Positions 26,159-35,703 of a stretch of 64,000 bases of DNA are shown one piece after another. Position 1 is the stretch's first letter, and every line of letters starts with the position of its first letter. The stretch covers positions 930,001 through 994,000 of the forward strand of contig NZ_AP025481.1 of NCBI RefSeq assembly GCF_024347435.1, given 5' to 3'. Both the position numbers and the translations under genes were made by a program. This stretch comes from Vibrio cyclitrophicus (GTDB taxonomy: Bacteria > Pseudomonadota > Gammaproteobacteria > Enterobacterales > Vibrionaceae). The notes beneath the pieces were generated by a model. It was given only the letters and a program-made list of their open reading frames with translations, was not told the DNA's origin and ran no database searches.

Positions 26159-26695
26159 ATGTCCGGGCAAAGTACTTGGAACATCAAGAAATCACTAGTC
26201 ACTATTTTAGTGGTAACTCCACTGGCATTAGTGGGTTGTGGAGGTGGGGGCGGTGGTGGCAGTACATCTACTCCATCGCAATCCAGTCCGTCGACCCCAG
26301 AAACACCTTCTACTGTGCTAACAGCAAACCCTTCTCCAACTCCCGTGACAAGTACAGTCGCAGCGCAAAGCTATACAATGAGTGATCTAATAGTGCCTGA
26401 CGGGTTTGACTACAGCTCTGTCGAACAGTTTGAGCTCGATATCGACATCAGTAATATCTCGACAGATCGTTCTTTCGTGACCGTTTACAGCCGTTTTAGC
26501 ACAAGAGACGATTCAACCTTGAAGCCGGATTACTCCAGTAAAGTGATTGCAGGCCCATTACACAATGGCATGTTCGCCTCCAACTTTTCAGCACCGGTAA
26601 ACCATGAAGCTCTCTTGATAGAGATTTGGTTTTACGATGGTCAGCCGCCATTACAACAAGTGGTATCAAGCAGTGATTCTCAGATCGTCTGGTAA
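26159..26695 (+). CDS. Lipoprotein paired with the LruC-domain protein
   Basis: 178 residues from the ATG at 26159: short basic N-region (MSGQSTWNIKK), hydrophobic core, lipobox LALVGC and then a seven-Gly run plus a Ser/Thr/Pro-rich linker (about 35-75) leading to a compact domain of about 100 residues of unknown fold. I prefer this start because it gives a normal lipoprotein signal and has an AGGAAG ribosome binding site. An in-frame ATG at 26084, eleven bases after the LruC stop and with an even better AAGGAGAG site, would give 203 residues and an unusually long charged N-region. Co-transcribed with the LruC gene and probably its membrane-anchored partner. Confidence 0.75.
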   Translation: MSGQSTWNIKKSLVTILVVTPLALVGCGGGGGGGSTSTPSQSSPSTPETPSTVLTANPSPTPVTSTVAAQSYTMSDLIVPDGFDYSSVEQFELDIDISNISTDRSFVTVYSRFSTRDDSTLKPDYSSKVIAGPLHNGMFASNFSAPVNHEALLIEIWFYDGQPPLQQVVSSSDSQIVW

Positions 26696-26749
26696 TCGGT
26701 CGAAACAGTTTGGTCGTCAACAGATACAAAACGGATTCTGTATCGATAG

Positions 26750-26776
26750 AAAGTGAGCATACGTGCTCACTTTTTT
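26750..26776 (+). terminator. Terminator of the LruC/lipoprotein operon
   Basis: The ten-base perfect stem AAAGTGAGCA (26750-26759) with TGCTCACTTT (26764-26773), a four-base loop, then more T residues. Confidence 0.9.
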
Positions 26777-26879
26777 CGTTTCGTCGAATAACAGGTAATT
26801 CAGCTTTCTCAGCTGGTTCCATTCACTTTACCGCCAATCTCACTTATATTTTAAATATAACCTTCAAAGACTTACTCTC

Positions 26880-27194
26880 ATGACTCAATTAAAAATAGGC
26901 CTATTAATCTTACTATGTGGTGTGGGCTTATTGTTGGCCCTCACCTATTTCCCGATGACATCTGAAACAGGTCAACGCATTCAAGCAAAAGTAATTTCGA
27001 ACACACTCACTCAATCCCTAGATGGCCACAGGCGCTACCTCACTCTTCAAAGTCAAGGCAACGAAATATTTCGCGTTTCAATTCCACCAACGACAGACTG
27101 CCCTATTGATTCTGTGGTCGTGCTTGATACATTAAGCAATCAAATAACCGGACAAAATAGCTACCAGTTCGCCCATTGCCTTACTGCACCGTAG
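26880..27194 (+). CDS. Small membrane-anchored hypothetical protein
   Basis: 104 residues. One N-terminal membrane helix (about 6-25, IGLLILLCGVGLLLALTYF) is followed by an extracytoplasmic-type domain of about 75 residues with two Cys (in TDCPIDS and AHCLTAP) that could form a disulfide. No domain recognised. It lies 36 bases before the sulfurtransferase gene, so the two may be co-transcribed. No obvious ribosome binding site. Confidence 0.55.
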   Translation: MTQLKIGLLILLCGVGLLLALTYFPMTSETGQRIQAKVISNTLTQSLDGHRRYLTLQSQGNEIFRVSIPPTTDCPIDSVVVLDTLSNQITGQNSYQFAHCLTAP

Positions 27195-27230
27195 TACTGG
27201 CTATAGCAGTAATAGCTATCACAACAAAAA

Positions 27231-28106
27231 ATGGACATAACAAGAATGAATCAGCCACTGATCTCACCAGAACAACTTCAACAACGTTTGCTAGAAAATC
27301 ATTCGCTAAAAAGCGACCTAGTCGTCCTCGACGCCAGTATCGAGTTTCAAATTCCAAGCGAATCAGAAAAGATCAAAGGACAGATGATTCCTGGGGCTAT
27401 TCGTTTTGACTACGACAAAGACTTCTGCAACAAACACACTCTACTTCCTCATATGTTCCCGACCGAGAAACACTTCAATAAACGGGCACAAGAAATTGGT
27501 ATCAATCAAAACAGCACCATCGTGGTTTACGATAATTCAGGTACCTTAGCCTCTCCTCGTGCATGGTGGATGTTTATGGCGATGGGACACAACAACGTAT
27601 ACATCTTAGACGGCGGTTTGCCAGCATGGATAGAAGCCGGTTACGCTACAGACACTGACTATAGAACCGAAATCCAAGCCGGGAATTTTGAAGGAAGTAG
27701 TCAAGATAACTATTTTGTAAATGCTCAGCAGATTGAGAGTTACTCAACTAGCAAGAGCGCAAACATTCTAGATGCGCGCTCTCAAGCGCGTTTCGATTCA
27801 GAAGTACCTGAACCACGTGAAGGTTTGCGCAGTGGTCATATTCCAAACTCAATTTGCCTACCGTTTGCACAGGTACTCGATAACGGCAAGCTAAAACCCC
27901 AGAGTGAGCTTGTTGATATCTTTTCAACGTTAGAATTAACCCCTTCTCAACCCATGTTCTTTAGCTGTGGCTCTGGAGTAACAGCCTGCATCATTTTATT
28001 AGCGGCGAAACTTGCTGGCTATTCAGGTGAAATGGGAGTTTACGACGGCTCGTGGACTGAATGGGGTGCCAATGAACAACTGCCGATGGCCGTCACTCAT
28101 AAGTAA
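27231..28106 (+). CDS. sseA: 3-mercaptopyruvate sulfurtransferase (SseA-like, tandem rhodanese)
   Basis: About 291 residues (286 if the second ATG at 27246 is used). Two rhodanese domains: an inactive N-terminal one (about 15-140; VVLDASIEF, GAIRFD, VVYDNSGTLASPRAWWM) and a catalytic C-terminal one (about 165-285) with ILDARSQARF, SGHIPNSI and the active-site loop CGSGVTAC. CGSGVT distinguishes mercaptopyruvate sulfurtransferases from thiosulfate sulfurtransferases (CRKGVT). It transfers sulfur from 3-mercaptopyruvate to thiol acceptors or cyanide in the cytoplasm. A long hairpin at 28151-28195 probably ends it. Confidence 0.88.
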   Translation: MDITRMNQPLISPEQLQQRLLENHSLKSDLVVLDASIEFQIPSESEKIKGQMIPGAIRFDYDKDFCNKHTLLPHMFPTEKHFNKRAQEIGINQNSTIVVYDNSGTLASPRAWWMFMAMGHNNVYILDGGLPAWIEAGYATDTDYRTEIQAGNFEGSSQDNYFVNAQQIESYSTSKSANILDARSQARFDSEVPEPREGLRSGHIPNSICLPFAQVLDNGKLKPQSELVDIFSTLELTPSQPMFFSCGSGVTACIILLAAKLAGYSGEMGVYDGSWTEWGANEQLPMAVTHK

Positions 28107-28150
28107 TTCGTTTTGCTCAATGCCATTGATAGCATATACTACGCATGCAT

Positions 28151-28195
28151 AAGAGCTTACAGATAATAAGGACTCCTTACAAAGTAAGCTCTTTA
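28151..28195 (+). terminator. Hairpin terminator after the sulfurtransferase gene
   Basis: The outer stem AAGAGCTTAC (28151-28160) pairs with GTAAGCTCTT (28184-28193). Inside it a smaller TAAGGA/TCCTTA element can pair. It is followed by TTAT, so termination is plausible but the T-tract is short. From 28196 to 28472 I see no gene; this stretch must hold the promoter of the GGDEF/EAL gene. Confidence 0.55.
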
Positions 28196-28472
28196 TGGCT
28201 GAGATATCTCATCTTAGTTTGAAACTAGCACAATCTAAAAACGGTTGATTCGAAAGCGTGGTTGTTTGATAAGTAAAAACTGTGATCAGCTCTAGGTTAA
28301 TCGTTATCGTTATTTTTGTAGTTAATATTTCGCTCAAGAATCTCAGCTTGTAGTCGTTACACTATTTAATCCTTGATACTTTATTCATCGATTTGTTACA
28401 CGCACAACGCTGACAACCTAATAGTTTGTCACTTGCAATCAGTTAAAAGAAGTAACTAACAAAAGGCACCCT

Positions 28473-30776
28473 ATGGCTCTATTTAAGAAAAACATCTGGT
28501 CGCTGTACGCTCTGATCGTACTGCTTACCCTGATGCTTTTCGCTGGGCTGGGCGTCACTAAATGGCAGTCAAACAGAAATGACTTCACAGAGCAGCAGCA
28601 TATTCAAGTTGAGCTATTTTCAAGCTCTGTCAGCTCACTATTAACCAGTCAAGAAGCCTTATTGGAAGTAGTTGGGCACCAGTTAGCCCAGCAGTCTGAC
28701 TTTACACGGACGGCTTCGATTCAAATTCGACCTATTCTAGATAAATTACTTGATACACACCCTGCTATTGCTGCATTTGGCTTACTCAATACTCAAGGTG
28801 ATTACCTTTCAATTAGCTCAAATCTTCAACTATCTGACCAGAAAAATCTGCTCCAGTACAAAGAAACAAGATCTTCATTTTTGGACGCTATGGCGAGCGA
28901 GAAAATGGTGTTGGGTCGTACTTACTTTCAAGAATCTTTAAACAGCCTCATTATCCCAATGAGGAAGTCTATTTCAATCGATGGCAAAAATATTGCTGCG
29001 GTTATGACTGCTGGCTTACGTTTGGACAGCACAATAGTTTTTGAAAACAATGCGCACGCCGGTAGCTACAACACATTAACGTTACTTCGACTCGACAACT
29101 ACCGACAGTTTTTTTCCAGCGATATCGAATCACTCGATGCCTACTCAGATCCCGTTGGGCAGGATGTAATGAAACGCATCTCTAAGAGTTTTAATGAGCA
29201 AATTGGCATAAGCATCAAAGACGCTGCAACAGGAAAAAACACCTATTCTTTTGTCATCAGTGACGAGAAGTACCACGCTTTGTTAAGCGCTAAATACATC
29301 CCAGATTACAAACTTTGGGTCGTTGGTCGTACTGAGCTCTCTTATGTCGATAACATCTTTATCAATGAGTTCGGTATTCTTCTCATTATCTTTATCTTTC
29401 TGCAGCTAGGTTTCTACTTTTTGGTTAAATCAATCGCCAAGAACGAGCAACGAACCCGAAGCCAACTCATTTACCAAGCTAATCACGACCCATTAACGTC
29501 CCTACCCAATCGCTTATACATGCGAAGAAACATTCATAATTGGGTAAAAAATGAGTCAGAGCAATTCTCTCTACTATTTATCGACATCGATAATTTTAAA
29601 TGCGTTAACGATACTCACGGACACGATTTCGGTGACAAAGTACTCAAACAGATTGCATTGCGTTTAATGAGATTCCGCTCACGCTTGAGCTTAGTGGTAC
29701 GGGAATCCAGTGATGAGTTTTTGTTCTTAACGCCATTAACCAACGAACCCGAGATTAAACGGCTCGCAGAAAGAATTATTGATGTGCTATCTCAACCTTA
29801 TGAAGTTGAAAATTCGCAGTTTTTGTTAGGCTGTAGCATTGGTATCGCTCGTTTCCCTGAACACGGGAAAGATTTAGATAGCTTGCTCCGTTCTGCCGAC
29901 ATTTCAATGTACAAAGCAAAACAACAGCAAAACTCATACAGTATTTTTACGACAGAAATGCAAGATGCCCATATCTACAAAATGCGAGTGGAACAAAGAC
30001 TACGCATTGCTATCGAAAAACAAACTCTATTTATGGTTTTTCAACCACTGGTCCGCACCGATAAGAGCATTCATGGCGTTGAAGCACTGGTGCGTTGGAT
30101 TGATGACGAGCTTGGATTTGTTCCGCCCGATGTCTTTGTACCCATAGCTGAAAGTACTGGCTTAATGCAAAAATTGGGCGCTTTCATCATTGAATCGAGC
30201 GTCATGCAAATCGCTCATCTACATAGAACGACTGAACAAAACATTGGATTGTCGATTAATATATCGGTTCGCCAGTTTTCTCATAAGTCGTTCTCTGAAC
30301 ACTTACTCGCTACGTTAGAAAAATATCAATTTTCTGCTCATTGCCTAACATTAGAGATTACCGAAAGCCTATTCATTGAGGACGTAACCTTAGTGAAACC
30401 TATTTTCCAAGCCTTGAAAGAGAAGGATATAAAAATATCTCTCGATGACTTCGGTACCGGCTACTCCTCATTAAGTATGCTGAAAGTTCTCCCTATTAAT
30501 GAGCTTAAAATTGATAAGAGTTTCATTGAGAACATCGCTATAGACCAACAGTCGCTCACGATGGTACAAAACATCATTGCGATAGGCAAAAACTTTGGCA
30601 TGGTGGTATTGGCAGAAGGCGTAGAGTCCAACGAACACTTCTCTATTCTAAAGGCGTGTGGGTGTGATTTAATGCAAGGCTATTACTTCTCACGACCTAT
30701 TCCTTACGATCAACTATGTCAGTTTTTAGCCACCACTCTAACTGAGGAAACGGATCTAACCGTGTCTCTATCTTAG
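28473..30776 (+). CDS. Membrane-bound GGDEF-EAL cyclic-di-GMP protein (degenerate GGDEF, intact EAL)
   Basis: 767 residues. Order: membrane helix (about 9-28), periplasmic Cache-like sensor (about 30-300), second helix (about 302-322), GGDEF domain (about 335-490), EAL domain (about 515-755). The GGDEF catalytic motif reads SSDEF (near residue 413), so cyclase activity is probably lost; it may bind GTP and regulate. The EAL domain keeps VEALVRW, LEITESL, LDDFGTGYSS, LKIDKSFI and LAEGVES, all the metal and substrate residues of active phosphodiesterases. I infer a sensor-controlled c-di-GMP phosphodiesterase. The ligand of the periplasmic domain is unknown. Confidence 0.9.
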   Translation: MALFKKNIWSLYALIVLLTLMLFAGLGVTKWQSNRNDFTEQQHIQVELFSSSVSSLLTSQEALLEVVGHQLAQQSDFTRTASIQIRPILDKLLDTHPAIAAFGLLNTQGDYLSISSNLQLSDQKNLLQYKETRSSFLDAMASEKMVLGRTYFQESLNSLIIPMRKSISIDGKNIAAVMTAGLRLDSTIVFENNAHAGSYNTLTLLRLDNYRQFFSSDIESLDAYSDPVGQDVMKRISKSFNEQIGISIKDAATGKNTYSFVISDEKYHALLSAKYIPDYKLWVVGRTELSYVDNIFINEFGILLIIFIFLQLGFYFLVKSIAKNEQRTRSQLIYQANHDPLTSLPNRLYMRRNIHNWVKNESEQFSLLFIDIDNFKCVNDTHGHDFGDKVLKQIALRLMRFRSRLSLVVRESSDEFLFLTPLTNEPEIKRLAERIIDVLSQPYEVENSQFLLGCSIGIARFPEHGKDLDSLLRSADISMYKAKQQQNSYSIFTTEMQDAHIYKMRVEQRLRIAIEKQTLFMVFQPLVRTDKSIHGVEALVRWIDDELGFVPPDVFVPIAESTGLMQKLGAFIIESSVMQIAHLHRTTEQNIGLSINISVRQFSHKSFSEHLLATLEKYQFSAHCLTLEITESLFIEDVTLVKPIFQALKEKDIKISLDDFGTGYSSLSMLKVLPINELKIDKSFIENIAIDQQSLTMVQNIIAIGKNFGMVVLAEGVESNEHFSILKACGCDLMQGYYFSRPIPYDQLCQFLATTLTEETDLTVSLS

Positions 30777-31023
30777 TTTTGATTATTTGGTATAAATAGT
30801 CGCATATTACTGATACTAAAATCTGATCAACACCAACAGTTTTGTACACTGAGTTAAGTGAGTACAATCACTACTGATTTGAACCATGACGAGCAAGAAG
30901 AAACATATTATCCATTCTCCTGAATAAATGTCGCTTAGGTAAAATATCCATTTTGACTGGAGCAGAGCATTCGTAAGAACAACAAGGGATAGGACAATAA
31001 AGTATATCTCCTTTGTCTTCTCT

Positions 31024-32028
31024 TTAGTTTTTATCAATCAGTTCAACATGCTTCATTTGCTCATCCAAGTTAAGTACCGTTAAAGCATTACTTACACTAG
31101 TTGCAATCACATCTACCACACCAGTTCTTAGTGCGCCTAATAGAGCGAGAGGTTTACTGTTCTCAGCTGCAATAGCAATAACTTCAGCAATTGGGCGAAA
31201 TTCTTCCAAGGCCAAACCAATCACACGGTCACTCATTACTGTATTGGCAGCTTTGCCGTGTACATCGAAAAAGTCGTAACCCGCAAAGTCACCGACGACA
31301 CCTTGTAACAACCTCGATTGAACGACTTCACCAGGTGTAAACCAACCTAAATCGACCATATAGCTGTTTTCACTCATATCACCAATACCCACTAATGCGA
31401 CATCGGCTTTACGAGCTAGATCGAGTGTTTGCTTAACGGTGCTGTTCTCCATAAACGCGGTTTTTTGTGCTTTATTCTCTGCATAAGCGGGGGCGTATAA
31501 GGTTTCTGATGAACCGCCGTACTTCTTAGCCAACTGTCTGCATATATGGTCGGCGTTAAACATACCACCTCTCGGGTGAATACCGCCGATGCCACATACA
31601 AACTTACAGTCACGTGGCGTGATAACACCAGTATGGTGAGCAACCGACGATACGTTTCGGCCTTGGCCAACCGTCACCACCATGCCATTTTTCAATGTGC
31701 TGGTAAGATAATTAGACACCAAGCCTGCTACTTGAAGACGTTGTTGTTCTTCATTCGGCTGGTCTAACGCAACCAGAGCACGCTTCACACCAAAACGTTC
31801 AATCAAACGCTGTTCTATCTTGGCACTGAATACTGGGTGATATTTCACGGTTATCTCAACAATACCTTCATCTCTGGCTTGTTTGAGCATTCGACCAACC
31901 TTTGCACGAGAAATAGAGAACTTTTTGGAAATCTCTTCCTGAGTCGCGCCATCTTGATAATAAGCGACCGCGACTTCAGTGAGGAGATCAGTGTTTTCTT
32001 CGGAAACATCTTGGATATTCTTACTCAT
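31024..32028 (-). CDS. SorC-family (sugar-binding) transcriptional regulator
   Basis: 334 residues from the ATG at 32028 (MSKNIQDVSEENTD); a TTG five codons upstream is weaker. An N-terminal helix-turn-helix (GATQEEISKKFSISRAKVGRML, about 27-50) is followed by a SorC/CggR sugar-phosphate effector domain (FGVKRALVAL, TVTVGQGRNVSSV-like, VGIGD, GYDFFDVHG). It is divergent from tal and tkt and by position is likely to control them in response to a sugar phosphate; candidate operator repeats are in the intergenic region. The GAGTGG ribosome site is weak. Confidence 0.87.
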   Translation of the reverse strand: MSKNIQDVSEENTDLLTEVAVAYYQDGATQEEISKKFSISRAKVGRMLKQARDEGIVEITVKYHPVFSAKIEQRLIERFGVKRALVALDQPNEEQQRLQVAGLVSNYLTSTLKNGMVVTVGQGRNVSSVAHHTGVITPRDCKFVCGIGGIHPRGGMFNADHICRQLAKKYGGSSETLYAPAYAENKAQKTAFMENSTVKQTLDLARKADVALVGIGDMSENSYMVDLGWFTPGEVVQSRLLQGVVGDFAGYDFFDVHGKAANTVMSDRVIGLALEEFRPIAEVIAIAAENSKPLALLGALRTGVVDVIATSVSNALTVLNLDEQMKHVELIDKN

Positions 32029-32075
32029 ATACCACTCAACCAATATTTAACAATTATTTTACCTGCTTGGAGGAC

Positions 32076-32356
32076 TAATGTTCGATGCTTAAGCATGTGA
32101 TACACAAGTTTACACCCCGAGCATATGTAACAACAAGGAACATTTGTTCAGGGTGTTAACCAGGTTTTTAACGGTGACAAATTAACGCCATATTAGCTGT
32201 TAAACGTTTGCTTATAGTCCCCATGATTACTAGAGCGAAATATATTTGACTAAAGTCACCATACAGCACTATTTACCGTTGACTTTGGGGCTAGAACGGA
32301 TAAATATGGCTACATCATTTACTCATCGAGCGATCAAATGTTCTGTGCAAATGTTC
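32076..32356. promoter_or_regulatory. Candidate SorC operators and tal promoter region
   Basis: The 460-base gap between the regulator gene and tal holds a repeated motif: TAATGTTCG at 32076-32084, the palindrome GAACATTTGTTC at 32138-32149, and AAATGTTC twice at 32336-32343 and 32349-32356 (13-base period). Possible promoters toward tal are TTGACT (32246-32251) with TATTTA (32270-32275), spacer 18, and TTGACT (32279-32284) with TAAATA (32301-32306), spacer 16. The operator assignment is my inference. Confidence 0.4.
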
Positions 32357-32487
32357 GTTCGGAGAAAAATTTAAATTAATGTAAGTTCGGCTCACTGGTA
32401 CAACCATTGAGCGCTTCATTAGTTAGCTTGCAAATGCCCGCACCTCTCCCGTTAAAGGGGTGTTATGCGATACATAGGATGATCAAA

Positions 32488-33438
32488 ATGAGCAATAAAT
32501 TAGAGCAACTTCGTAAACTAACAACTGTTGTAGCTGACACTGGCGATATCGAAGCTATCAGTAAGTACACACCAGAAGACGCGACAACTAACCCATCTCT
32601 AATTCTTAAAGCTGCTCAAATTGCTGAGTATGCACCTCTAATCGATGCTTCTATCGAATACGCTAAAGCGCAAAGCGATGACAAAGCACAGCAAGTTCAA
32701 GACACTTGCGACATGCTTAACGTAAACATCGGTAAAGAAATCCTTAAAGTTGTACCTGGCCGTATTTCTACAGAAGTAGATGCTCGTCTTTCTTACGACA
32801 TGGAAGGCAGCGTTGCTAAAGCTCGTCAACTTATCAAAATGTACAACGACGCTGGCATCACTAACGACCGTATCCTTATCAAACTAGCTTCTACTTGGGA
32901 AGGTATCCGTGCTGCTGAAATCCTAGAGAAAGAAGGCATCAACTGTAACCTAACGCTTCTATTCTCTTTCGCTCAAGCTCGTGCTTGTGCTGAAGCTGGC
33001 GTATTCCTAATCTCTCCTTTCGTTGGTCGCATCATGGACTGGTATAAAGCGAAAGAAGGTCGTGATTTCGAAGCTTCAGAAGATCCAGGTGTAATCTCTG
33101 TTTCAGACATCTACAACTACTACAAAGACCACGGTTACAAGACTGTTGTTATGGGCGCAAGCTTCCGTAACATCGGCGAGATCCTTGAACTTGCAGGCTG
33201 TGATCGTCTGACGATCGCTCCTCAACTTCTAGCAGACCTAGAAGCAGCAGAAGGCGAAGTAGTAGAGAAGCTAATCGACTCTAACGGTACTAAAGAGCGC
33301 CCTGCAGCGATGACTCACGCTGAGTTCCTATGGGATCACAACCAAGACCCAATGGCTGTTGAGAAGCTAGCTGAAGGCATCCGCAACTTCGCAGTTGACC
33401 AAGGCAAACTAGAAGACATGATTGCAGCTAAGCTGTAA
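32488..33438 (+). CDS. tal: Transaldolase
   Basis: 316 residues from the ATG at 32488 ([20 protein letters not shown]), AGGAT site. Class I aldolase of the non-oxidative pentose phosphate pathway, transferring dihydroxyacetone units. The catalytic Schiff-base Lys sits in [20 protein letters not shown] and [13 protein letters not shown] are also conserved. It is the first gene of the tal-tkt pair. The codons are strongly biased (AAC, CGT, GGT, CTT), indicating high expression. The reading frame can be extended upstream to 32407, but those 27 codons do not resemble transaldolase. Confidence 0.95.
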   Translation: MSNKLEQLRKLTTVVADTGDIEAISKYTPEDATTNPSLILKAAQIAEYAPLIDASIEYAKAQSDDKAQQVQDTCDMLNVNIGKEILKVVPGRISTEVDARLSYDMEGSVAKARQLIKMYNDAGITNDRILIKLASTWEGIRAAEILEKEGINCNLTLLFSFAQARACAEAGVFLISPFVGRIMDWYKAKEGRDFEASEDPGVISVSDIYNYYKDHGYKTVVMGASFRNIGEILELAGCDRLTIAPQLLADLEAAEGEVVEKLIDSNGTKERPAAMTHAEFLWDHNQDPMAVEKLAEGIRNFAVDQGKLEDMIAAKL

Positions 33439-33458
33439 TCACTCTTACCAAATTCAAA

Positions 33459-33486
33459 TAGGGGAACGTTCAGTTCCCCTACTTTT
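33459..33486 (+). terminator. Hairpin between transaldolase and transketolase genes
   Basis: The perfect stem TAGGGGAAC (33459-33467) with GTTCCCCTA (33473-33481), followed by CTTTT. Probably a partial terminator or a processing site that sets the tal:tkt ratio, since tkt starts only 40 bases further on. Confidence 0.6.
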
Positions 33487-33525
33487 ATCAATTTTGTTTT
33501 TCTTAATTTTTATTCGGAAGTTCTT

Positions 33526-35517
33526 ATGAATCGCAAACATCTAGCTAACGCTATTCGTGCTCTAAGCATGGACGGCGTACAACAAGCAAACTCTGGTCAC
33601 CCAGGCGCTCCTATGGGCATGGCTGACATCGCTGAAGTACTTTGGCGCTCTCACCTAAACCACAACCCAGCAAACCCAGAGTGGGCTGACCGCGACCGTT
33701 TTATCCTGTCTAACGGCCACGGCTCAATGCTGATTTACTCTCTGCTTCACCTAGCAGGTTACGAGCTTTCAATTGAAGATCTTAAGAACTTCCGTCAACT
33801 GCACTCTAAGACTCCAGGTCACCCAGAGTACGGCTACGCACCAGGTATCGAGACGACTACTGGCCCTCTAGGTCAAGGCATCACTAACGCTGTTGGTATG
33901 GCGATGGCTGAGAAAGCACTTGCGGCACAGTTCAACAAAGAAGGCCACGACATCGTAGACCACTACACTTATGCATTCATGGGTGATGGCTGTCTGATGG
34001 AAGGTATCTCTCACGAAGCATGTTCTCTAGCAGGTACGCTAGGTCTTGGTAAGTTGGTTGCTTTCTGGGATGACAACGGTATCTCTATCGATGGCGAAGT
34101 TGAAGGTTGGTTCTCTGACGATACACCTAAGCGTTTCGAAGCTTACGGCTGGCACGTAATCCCAGCCGTTGATGGCCACGATGCTGACGCTATCAACGCG
34201 GCTATCGAAGCAGCTAAAGCAGACCCTCGTCCAACTCTAATCTGTACTAAAACAGTGATTGGCTTTGGTTCTCCAAACAAAGCAGGTACGCACGACTGTC
34301 ACGGTGCACCATTAGGCGCTGATGAAATCGCAGCAACTCGTAAGCAACTAGGTTGGGAGCACGGTCCTTTTGAAATTCCGTCGGAAGTTTACTCAGAGTG
34401 GGATGCGAAAGAAGCAGGCGCAGCTAAGGAAGCAGCGTGGAACGAGAAACTTGCAGCTTATGAAGCAGCATACCCTGAGTTGGCAGCTGAATTCAAACGC
34501 CGCGTAAACGGTGACCTTCCTGCTGAATGGGAAGAGAAAGCATCAGCAATCATCGCCGATCTTCAAGCTAACCCAGCAAACATCGCATCACGTAAAGCAT
34601 CTCAAAATGCTCTAGAAGCGTTCGGTGCTATGCTACCTGAATTCATGGGCGGCTCTGCTGACCTTGCGCCTTCTAACCTGACTATGTGGTCTGGTTCTAA
34701 GTCTCTTGAAGCAAATGACTTCTCTGGTAACTACATCCACTACGGTGTACGTGAATTCGGTATGACGGCTATCATGAACGGTATCGCTCTGCATGGTGGT
34801 TTCGTACCCTACGGCGCAACGTTCCTAATGTTTATGGAATACGCGCGTAACGCAATGCGTATGGCTGCTCTGATGAAAACTCAGAACATCCAAGTTTACA
34901 CTCATGACTCTATCGGTCTTGGCGAAGATGGTCCTACTCACCAACCGGTTGAGCAAATCGCTTCTCTACGTCTGACTCCAAACATGAGCACATGGCGTCC
35001 ATGTGACCAAGTTGAGTCTGCTGTTGCTTGGAAACTGGCAATTGAGCGTAAAGATGGCCCTTCTGCACTTATCTTCTCTCGTCAAAACCTTGCACAGCAA
35101 GATCGTGACGCTGAGCAAGTGGCAAACATCGCTAAGGGTGGTTACATCCTGAAAGATTGCGAAGGCAAACCAGAGCTTATCCTGATCGCGACTGGTTCTG
35201 AAGTTGAGCTTGCTGTTGAAGCAGCAGCACAACTAACAGCTGAAGGTAAAGCAGTACGCGTAGTCTCTATGCCTGCAACTGACGCATTCGACAAGCAAGA
35301 CGCTGAATACCGCGAGTCTGTACTTCCATCTGACGTAACTGCACGTATCGCTGTAGAAGCTGGCATCGCTGACTTCTGGTACAAGTACGTTGGTTTCGGT
35401 GGCAAGATCATCGGTATGACAACGTTCGGCGAATCTGCACCAGCAGGCGAGCTATTCAAGATGTTCGGTTTCACTACTGAAAACGTAGTAAACACAGCAA
35501 AAGAGCTTCTAGCTTAG
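33526..35517 (+). CDS. tkt: Transketolase
   Basis: 663 residues, thiamine diphosphate enzyme of the pentose phosphate pathway. Motifs: [28 protein letters not shown], the TPP/metal-binding [18 protein letters not shown], and the donor/acceptor-site region [17 protein letters not shown] ([14 protein letters not shown]) with [19 protein letters not shown]. The C-terminal domain ends with GFTTENVV. Length is exactly that of E. coli TktA/TktB. It is paired with tal as in other vibrios' chromosome 2. High-expression codon bias. A strong terminator follows. Confidence 0.97.
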   Translation: MNRKHLANAIRALSMDGVQQANSGHPGAPMGMADIAEVLWRSHLNHNPANPEWADRDRFILSNGHGSMLIYSLLHLAGYELSIEDLKNFRQLHSKTPGHPEYGYAPGIETTTGPLGQGITNAVGMAMAEKALAAQFNKEGHDIVDHYTYAFMGDGCLMEGISHEACSLAGTLGLGKLVAFWDDNGISIDGEVEGWFSDDTPKRFEAYGWHVIPAVDGHDADAINAAIEAAKADPRPTLICTKTVIGFGSPNKAGTHDCHGAPLGADEIAATRKQLGWEHGPFEIPSEVYSEWDAKEAGAAKEAAWNEKLAAYEAAYPELAAEFKRRVNGDLPAEWEEKASAIIADLQANPANIASRKASQNALEAFGAMLPEFMGGSADLAPSNLTMWSGSKSLEANDFSGNYIHYGVREFGMTAIMNGIALHGGFVPYGATFLMFMEYARNAMRMAALMKTQNIQVYTHDSIGLGEDGPTHQPVEQIASLRLTPNMSTWRPCDQVESAVAWKLAIERKDGPSALIFSRQNLAQQDRDAEQVANIAKGGYILKDCEGKPELILIATGSEVELAVEAAAQLTAEGKAVRVVSMPATDAFDKQDAEYRESVLPSDVTARIAVEAGIADFWYKYVGFGGKIIGMTTFGESAPAGELFKMFGFTTENVVNTAKELLA

Positions 35518-35561
35518 TCTTGATTAAATTGTCTCACCCTTAAATGGGTTGATGCATACAG

Positions 35562-35593
35562 AAAGCCCCGCATGAAAATGCGGGGCTTTTTTG
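35562..35593 (+). terminator. Terminator of tal-tkt
   Basis: The twelve-base perfect stem AAAGCCCCGCAT (35562-35573) with ATGCGGGGCTTT (35578-35589) and a GAAA tetraloop, then a T-run. Confidence 0.95.
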
Positions 35594-35640
35594 TATCAGT
35601 TGCCTGTTAGTCTTTGATTGTTAACAGTTCCTTTAGCTCA

Positions 35641-35671
35641 CAAAAAAGCCCTGCTAATTTCGCAAGGCTTT
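35641..35671 (-). terminator. Terminator of the chemoreceptor gene
   Basis: AAAGCCCTGC (35645-35654) pairs with GCAAGGCTTT (35662-35671), followed on the minus strand by a T-run. Located 33 bases past the stop codon. Confidence 0.75.
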
Positions 35672-35703
35672 CTCTTATTTCTTACTCGGCGTAAATCTAA
35701 CCG

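Noticed and set aside
30816..31037. 73-codon minus-strand frame with a hydrophobic stretch
   Set aside because: It overlaps the end of the SorC gene, has no ribosome site and no resemblance to a known protein.
32085..32110. Possible CRP site containing TGTGATACACAAG
   Set aside because: Only one half-site matches; the other half does not resemble TCACA.
35142..35495. 117-codon frame opposite the transketolase gene
   Set aside because: Antisense artefact of strong codon bias in tkt.
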